The notes beneath the pieces were generated by a model, which had not been told where the DNA came from, made no database searches, and saw only the letters and a program-made list of their open reading frames with translations. From NCBI GenBank assembly GCA_036379455.1, contig DASVGQ010000170.1, positions 1 through 9,265 on the forward strand: 9,265 nucleotides of DNA. Direction: 5' to 3'. The DNA is from SCRT01 sp036379455 (GTDB lineage Bacteria > Pseudomonadota > Gammaproteobacteria > Nevskiales > Nevskiaceae). A program made the position numbers and the translations under genes. Of this stretch, positions 5,420 through 9,265 are shown in pieces; within the stretch, counting starts at the first letter, position 1; the number at the start of each line of letters is the position of its first letter.

Positions 5420-7099
5420 ATGAACGAAGCCGTCCTCACCCTGATGCGCCGCGTTCCCGGGCTCCAGCAGCTGCTGCTGCTGGTGGGCCTGGCCGCGGCG
5501 ATCGCCGGCGGCATCGGCGCCTACATGTGGCTGCGCGGGCCGGACTACACGACCGCCTTTACCAGCCTGTCGGCGGCCGACGCCGCGCAGGTCACGCAGG
5601 CGCTGGCCCAGAGCGGCATCCCCTACCGCCTCACCACCGGCGGCGAGATCCAGGTGCCTTCCAAGGAGCTGATGAACGCCCGCATGCAGCTCGGGGCCAA
5701 GGGCCTGCCCAACGCCGGAGACGGCATCGACAGCCTGTCCAAGGGCGGAGGCTTCGGCATCAGCCAGTTCATGGAGAACGCGCGCTACAACCACGCGCTG
5801 GAAAGCGACCTGGCGCGCACCATCGGCAACCTCAGCGGCGTGTCACGCGCCTACGTGCACGTCGCCCAGCCCAAGCCCTCGCCTTTCATCGGCGACCAGG
5901 GGCAGACCAGCGCCTCGGTGCTCGTGCAGCTGGCGCCCGGCGCGCACCTTGATCCGTCGCAGGTGTCGGCCATCGTGCAGCTCGTCGCCTCGAGCATCCC
6001 CAACCTGCAGCCTTCGCACGTCACGGTCGTCGACCAGGCCGGACAGCTGCTGTCGCAGCACGACGCGGACACCAACGTCGGGCGCATCGCGCTGAAGATG
6101 CAGCTGACGCGCAACTACGAGCAGTACATCGACCAGAAGGTGACGAAGCTGCTCACGCCGATCGTCGGCGACGGGCGCGTACGCGTGCAGGCCCAGGCCG
6201 ATATGGACTATTCGCAGGCTGAGGAGGCCAGTGAGACCTTCCATCCCGATCCCAAGGCCATCCGCAGCGAAAGCGTCAGCTCCCACAGCGGCGGCGGAGG
6301 CGGCCTGCCGCAGGGCGTCCCCGGCGCCTTCAGCAACCAGCCGGAAACCCCTGCCGCGAAGACGCCGGCCGGCACGCAGCCGGTACCCGCCAACGCCAAC
6401 GCGCCCGCGGCGGCCTCCAGCGCGGCGATGAAAGCCGCGGCGGCCGCCATCCCGCGCAGCAGCAGCGAGTCCCGCCAGTTCGCGGTCGGCCGTTCCATCA
6501 AGCATGTCGCGGAAACCGAGGGTCGCCTCAAGCGGCTGACGGTCGCGGTGCTCATCGACGACCAGCCGAAGGCCGCGCCGGTCGCCGGCACCAACGCCAA
6601 GGCCGCCGCCACGAGCGCGCCCGTGGCCCTGACCGGCGAGCAGCTGCAGAGCATCCAGACGCTGGTGCAGTCCGCGGTCGGCTACGACCAGGGCCGCGGC
6701 GACGTGGTCACCGTCGTCAACACGCGCTTCCTCGAGCAGCCCGACGCCGCGCTGCCGAAGATGGCGCCGCCGCCGTGGTGGAAGAACACCATGGTGTTCG
6801 ACCTGCTGCGCAACGGCATCGCGATCATCGCCCTGCTGGTGATCGGCTTCTTCGTGGTACGTCCGACGCTGCGCTCGCTGATGGGCGGCCGCACGCCGGA
6901 GGCCACGCAGGTGGCGCTGGCGACGCCCGAGGCCGATGCGCTGGCCGACGGCTCCGAGCCGCGCGCGCTCGGCGGGCCCGCCGCGCCGACGCCCAGCCGC
7001 AGCTACGAGACCAAGCTCGAGACCGCGCGCAAGGTCGCCGCCGAGGACCCCAAGCGCGTCGCGCAGGTGGTCCGCACCTGGGTGGGCAAGAATGCCTGA
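5420..7099 (+). CDS. fliF: FliF, flagellar MS-ring protein
   Basis: The 559-residue inner-membrane protein forms the MS ring on which the rotor and export gate assemble. Two membrane segments bracket the periplasmic part: residues about 15-38 (LQQLLLLVGLAAAIAGG onward) and about 465-487 (GIAIIALLVIGFFVV). The ring-building region begins at DYTTAFTSLS and includes the conserved GIPYRL, VPSKELMNARMQLGAKGLP and FGISQFMENARYNHALESDLARTI. A low-complexity Gly/Pro/Ala stretch at about 292-348 is the poorly conserved periplasmic loop. The cytoplasmic tail ending DPKRVAQVVRTWVGKN is the FliG-binding helix. The ribosome-binding site is weak, and the start lies 7 nt after the fliE stop, suggesting translational coupling. 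The end overlaps the fliG start by 8 nt. Confidence 0.97.
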   Translation: MNEAVLTLMRRVPGLQQLLLLVGLAAAIAGGIGAYMWLRGPDYTTAFTSLSAADAAQVTQALAQSGIPYRLTTGGEIQVPSKELMNARMQLGAKGLPNAGDGIDSLSKGGGFGISQFMENARYNHALESDLARTIGNLSGVSRAYVHVAQPKPSPFIGDQGQTSASVLVQLAPGAHLDPSQVSAIVQLVASSIPNLQPSHVTVVDQAGQLLSQHDADTNVGRIALKMQLTRNYEQYIDQKVTKLLTPIVGDGRVRVQAQADMDYSQAEEASETFHPDPKAIRSESVSSHSGGGGGLPQGVPGAFSNQPETPAAKTPAGTQPVPANANAPAAASSAAMKAAAAAIPRSSSESRQFAVGRSIKHVAETEGRLKRLTVAVLIDDQPKAAPVAGTNAKAAATSAPVALTGEQLQSIQTLVQSAVGYDQGRGDVVTVVNTRFLEQPDAALPKMAPPPWWKNTMVFDLLRNGIAIIALLVIGFFVVRPTLRSLMGGRTPEATQVALATPEADALADGSEPRALGGPAAPTPSRSYETKLETARKVAAEDPKRVAQVVRTWVGKNA

Positions 7100-8096
7100 A
7101 GCCGCCGCCCTTCCGCCCCTCGAGCGCGCCGCCATCCTGCTGATGTCCATCGGCGAGGCGCAGGCCGCCGAGGTCATGAAGCACCTCGGCTCCAAGGCGG
7201 TCCAGACGCTCGGCACGGCGATGTCCAACATCAGCAACGTCAGCCGCCGGCAGGCCGAGTCGGTGATCGACGAGTTCATCACCACCATCGAGGAGCAGAC
7301 CGCGCTCGGCGTCGCCAACGACGACTACGTGCGCAAGGTGCTGGTGAGCGCGCTGGGCGAGGAGAAAGCCAAGGCGCTCGGCGACCGCATCTTCGCGGAC
7401 CGCGAGAGCAAGGGCCTCGAGGCGCTCAAGTGGATGGACACGCGGGCGGTCGCCGCGCTGGTGCGCAACGAGCACCCGCAGATCATCGCCATCGTGCTGT
7501 CCTACCTCGAGTCCGACCAGGCGGCCGAGCTGCTCATGCAGCTGCCGGAGAGCATCCGCGGCGACTGCATCCAGCGCGTGGCGACGCTCGACGGCGTGCA
7601 ACCGGCGGCGCTCGAGGAACTCGACAAGATCATGGAGCAGCAGACCACCGGCACCAAGGCCGCGCGCGCCAGCAGCATCGGTGGCGTGAAGGTGGCGGCG
7701 AACATCCTCAACGTCCTCGACTCGGTCGAGGAGAGCCGCCTGATGACGCAGATCCGCACCGGCGATGAGGCGCTCAGCGCCCAGATCGAGGATCTGATGT
7801 TCGTCTTCGAGGACCTCACCGAGCTCAACGACCGCTCGATGCAGCGCCTGCTGCGCGACGTCCCCGGCGACAAGCTGGCGGTCGCGCTGCGCGGCGCCGA
7901 CGCCAAGGTCAAGGACCGCATCACTGCCAACATGTCCGAACGCGCGGCGCAGATGCTCGTCGAGGACATGGAAGCCAAGGGCCCGGTAAAGGTCGCCGAC
8001 GTCGAGGCCGCCCAGAAGGAGATCCTCGGCGTCGCCCGCAAGCTGTCCGAGGACGGCGAGATCGCGCTCGGCGGCCGCGGTGAAGCCTATGTCTAG
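7092..8096 (+). CDS. fliG: FliG, flagellar motor switch protein
   Basis: The 334-residue protein has standard FliG length. It is the rotor component that couples the stators to the MS ring and reverses rotation. The N-terminal FliF-binding domain begins LPPLERAAILLMSIGEAQAAEVMKHL. The middle FliM-binding domain carries EHPQ (127-130) followed by IIAIVLSYL. The C-terminal torque domain shows MFVF (236-239), EDLTELNDRSMQRLL and the ending EIALGGRGEAYV. In the charged ridge that faces the stator, the usual Asp-Asp pair before Arg-Ser/Gly-x-Gln reads Asn246-Asp247. The ATG at 7092 overlaps the fliF stop by 8 nt with a purine-rich GGGTGGG upstream, so translation is probably coupled. The stop is followed 20 nt later by fliH. 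Confidence 0.97.
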   Translation: MPEAAALPPLERAAILLMSIGEAQAAEVMKHLGSKAVQTLGTAMSNISNVSRRQAESVIDEFITTIEEQTALGVANDDYVRKVLVSALGEEKAKALGDRIFADRESKGLEALKWMDTRAVAALVRNEHPQIIAIVLSYLESDQAAELLMQLPESIRGDCIQRVATLDGVQPAALEELDKIMEQQTTGTKAARASSIGGVKVAANILNVLDSVEESRLMTQIRTGDEALSAQIEDLMFVFEDLTELNDRSMQRLLRDVPGDKLAVALRGADAKVKDRITANMSERAAQMLVEDMEAKGPVKVADVEAAQKEILGVARKLSEDGEIALGGRGEAYV

Positions 8097-8116
8097 CGCC
8101 TTCCGAGCCGGCGACC

Positions 8117-8725
8117 ATGGCCGCCGATGACGCCCCGGCCACGGCCGGCGTGCAGCGCTGGACGCTGCCGACCTTCCACAAGCCGCCCACCGCCGCGGCG
8201 ATCGAGGAGATCGAGCAGCAGGCGTGGCAGGAAGGCGACGCGCGCGGCTACGCCGATGGCCTGAAGCGCGGCGCCGACGAGATCACCCGCCGCATCGAGG
8301 CGCTCGACGCGCTCGTCGCGGCGCTCGCACGGCCGCTGGCCGAGCAGGAGGCGCGCATCGCCCAGGAGCTGCAGGCCGTCGCGTGGTCGCTGGGCGAGCT
8401 GCTCGCCCGCCGGCAGCTTGCGCAGGACCCGGAAGCGGTCGCGCGCCTGGTCGCGGAGGCCGTCGCGACGTTGGCGATGCCCGAGCAGACGCTGACCATC
8501 CAGGTCGCGCCGGCGCAGCACGCGGCGTTGGAAGCGGTTCTACAGGCGCACCCGCTGCGCCAGCCCTGCCACGTCGAAAGCGCCGCGGATCTCGAAGCCG
8601 GCGACTGCCGCGTCGTCGTGCCGGACGCGACCGCGGACGCCCGCCTCGCGGTGCGGCTGCGGGCGCTCGCCGACCGGTTCCTCGACGCCGAGCCCGAGAA
8701 GACCGATGCCGCGCGCGCGGGCTGA
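8117..8725 (+). CDS. fliH: FliH, flagellar export ATPase stator/regulator
   Basis: The 202-residue protein fits FliH, which dimerises, binds the FliI ATPase, restrains its activity and docks it at the export gate. Near the N-terminus, RWTLPTF (14-20) supplies the aromatic motif that FliH proteins use to contact FlhA or the C-ring. A GxxxG ladder follows at Gly40, Gly44, Gly48 and Gly52, a hallmark of FliH helix packing. A long, charged, probably coiled-coil helix (about 26-110) leads to the C-terminal V-type ATPase subunit E-like domain (about 115-195), with the typical TIQVAPAQHAALEAVL and CRVVVPDATADARLAVRL. The start at 8117 has only a weak ribosome-binding site. An ATG at 8089 is in another frame and stops after 13 codons. 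The 3' end overlaps fliI by 20 nt. Confidence 0.93.
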   Translation: MAADDAPATAGVQRWTLPTFHKPPTAAAIEEIEQQAWQEGDARGYADGLKRGADEITRRIEALDALVAALARPLAEQEARIAQELQAVAWSLGELLARRQLAQDPEAVARLVAEAVATLAMPEQTLTIQVAPAQHAALEAVLQAHPLRQPCHVESAADLEAGDCRVVVPDATADARLAVRLRALADRFLDAEPEKTDAARAG

Positions 8726-9265
8726 CGCCTGGGCGCAGGGGCTTTCGGCGATCGCCGAGCGACTGCCTGCGGCGCCGCCGATTCCCGTCGAGGGTCGCCT
8801 GCGGCGCGCCGTCGGGCTGACGCTCGAAGCAGCCGGCCTGCGGCTGCCGGTGGGCAGCCGCTGCCGCATCGCCGCCGCCGACGGCGGCTGGGTGCCCGCC
8901 CAGGTCGTCGGCTTCAACGAGGAACGCAGCTACCTGATGCCGGTCGGCGAAGCGCGTGGCTTGGTGATGGGTGCCGCCGTGCGTCCGGAGCGCTTTGCCG
9001 GCCTGCGCATCGGCGAGGACTGGCTGGGCCGCGTCCTCGACGCCACTGGCGCCCCGCTCGACGGCCTGCCGCCGCCGCGCGGCGAGCGCGTCTGCAGCCT
9101 GCTCGGCCATCCGCTCAATCCGCTCGCGCGCCACGCCATCGACCAGCCGCTGGACGTCGGCGTGCGCGCGATCAACGCCATGCTCACGCTCGGGCGCGGC
9201 CAGCGCATCGGCCTGTTCGCCGGAGCCGGCGTCGGCAAGTCCACGCTGCTCGGCATGATGACGCG
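8706..9265 (+). CDS. fliI: FliI, flagellar type III export ATPase (5' part only)
   Basis: The window contains 186 complete codons of an ATPase that is normally about 440-460 residues, so roughly the first 40 percent is visible. The N-terminal beta-barrel region reads VEGRLRRAVGLTLEAAGLRLPVG, then VVGFNEERSYLMPVGEARGL and GRVLDATGAPLDG. The nucleotide-binding domain starts with QPLDVGVRAINAMLTLGRGQRIGLF. The Walker A motif GAGVGKST occupies 173-180, with the catalytic-site Lys at 178. Walker B lies beyond the right edge. FliI hydrolyses ATP to help feed substrates and chaperones to the flagellar export gate. The ATG at 8706 lies 20 nt inside fliH, an overlap that implies translational coupling, and the purine-rich GAGAAG just before it is the likely ribosome-binding site. 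fliJ is the expected next gene but is outside the window. Confidence 0.95.
   Translation, partial: MPRARADAWAQGLSAIAERLPAAPPIPVEGRLRRAVGLTLEAAGLRLPVGSRCRIAAADGGWVPAQVVGFNEERSYLMPVGEARGLVMGAAVRPERFAGLRIGEDWLGRVLDATGAPLDGLPPPRGERVCSLLGHPLNPLARHAIDQPLDVGVRAINAMLTLGRGQRIGLFAGAGVGKSTLLGMMT

Noticed and set aside
8089..8130. ATG overlapping the fliG stop as an alternative fliH start
   Set aside because: It is in a different frame from fliH and meets a stop codon after 13 codons.

Overview
The window is a GC-rich (roughly two-thirds G+C) piece of a flagellar gene cluster. It most likely comes from a gammaproteobacterium of the Xanthomonadaceae/Lysobacteraceae group (Lysobacter, Luteimonas, Stenotrophomonas, Xanthomonas and relatives). 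The reasons are the base composition, a second sigma-54 gene (rpoN2 type) placed inside the flagellar cluster directly before a FleQ-type activator, and the fliE-fliF-fliG-fliH-fliI order that follows. No rRNA, tRNA, CRISPR array or insertion sequence was seen.

Layout. Positions 1-192 look like a divergent promoter region: a possible minus-strand gene starts at 24 and runs off the left edge, and a plus-strand LuxR-type regulator with a degenerate receiver domain (193-873) reads the other way. Positions 874-1405 hold no convincing gene, but do hold a strong dyad and a near-consensus sigma-54 promoter (1364-1379). This promoter lies just before a small gene for a FliT-like flagellar chaperone candidate (1412-1765), which is followed by an intrinsic terminator (1871-1899). 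Positions 1900-2539 are a long gene-poor stretch. It holds an AT-rich island of nested palindromes superimposed on another sigma-54-like promoter (1994-2009), then several hairpins, then rpoN2 (2540-3925). A FleQ-type activator (3928-5040) starts 2 nt after rpoN2. A 48-nt gap with a sigma-54 promoter precedes the tightly packed basal-body/export operon fliE (5089-5412), fliF (5420-7099), fliG (7092-8096), fliH (8117-8725) and fliI (8706 to the right edge, incomplete).

How it fits together. RpoN2 and the FleQ-like activator would drive sigma-54 promoters. Promoter-like sequences with the correct GG-N10-GC spacing occur before the LuxR-type gene, the FliT-like gene, rpoN2 and fliE, and one divergent copy faces the left edge. 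The fli genes encode the MS-ring adaptor (FliE), the MS ring (FliF), the rotor switch protein (FliG), and the stator and ATPase of the type III export apparatus (FliH, FliI).

The most unusual points are: (1) the FleQ-type protein has lost the whole N-terminal regulatory domain and the residues that match the c-di-GMP-binding LFRS motif of Pseudomonas FleQ; (2) the putative sigma-54 promoter upstream of rpoN2 is overlapped by a perfect 19-bp palindrome and followed by a leader of about 520 nt; (3) the first intergenic region has back-to-back sigma-54-like promoters around a perfect inverted repeat; (4) the LuxR-type regulator lacks several canonical receiver residues. All promoter and operator calls are by eye and untested.
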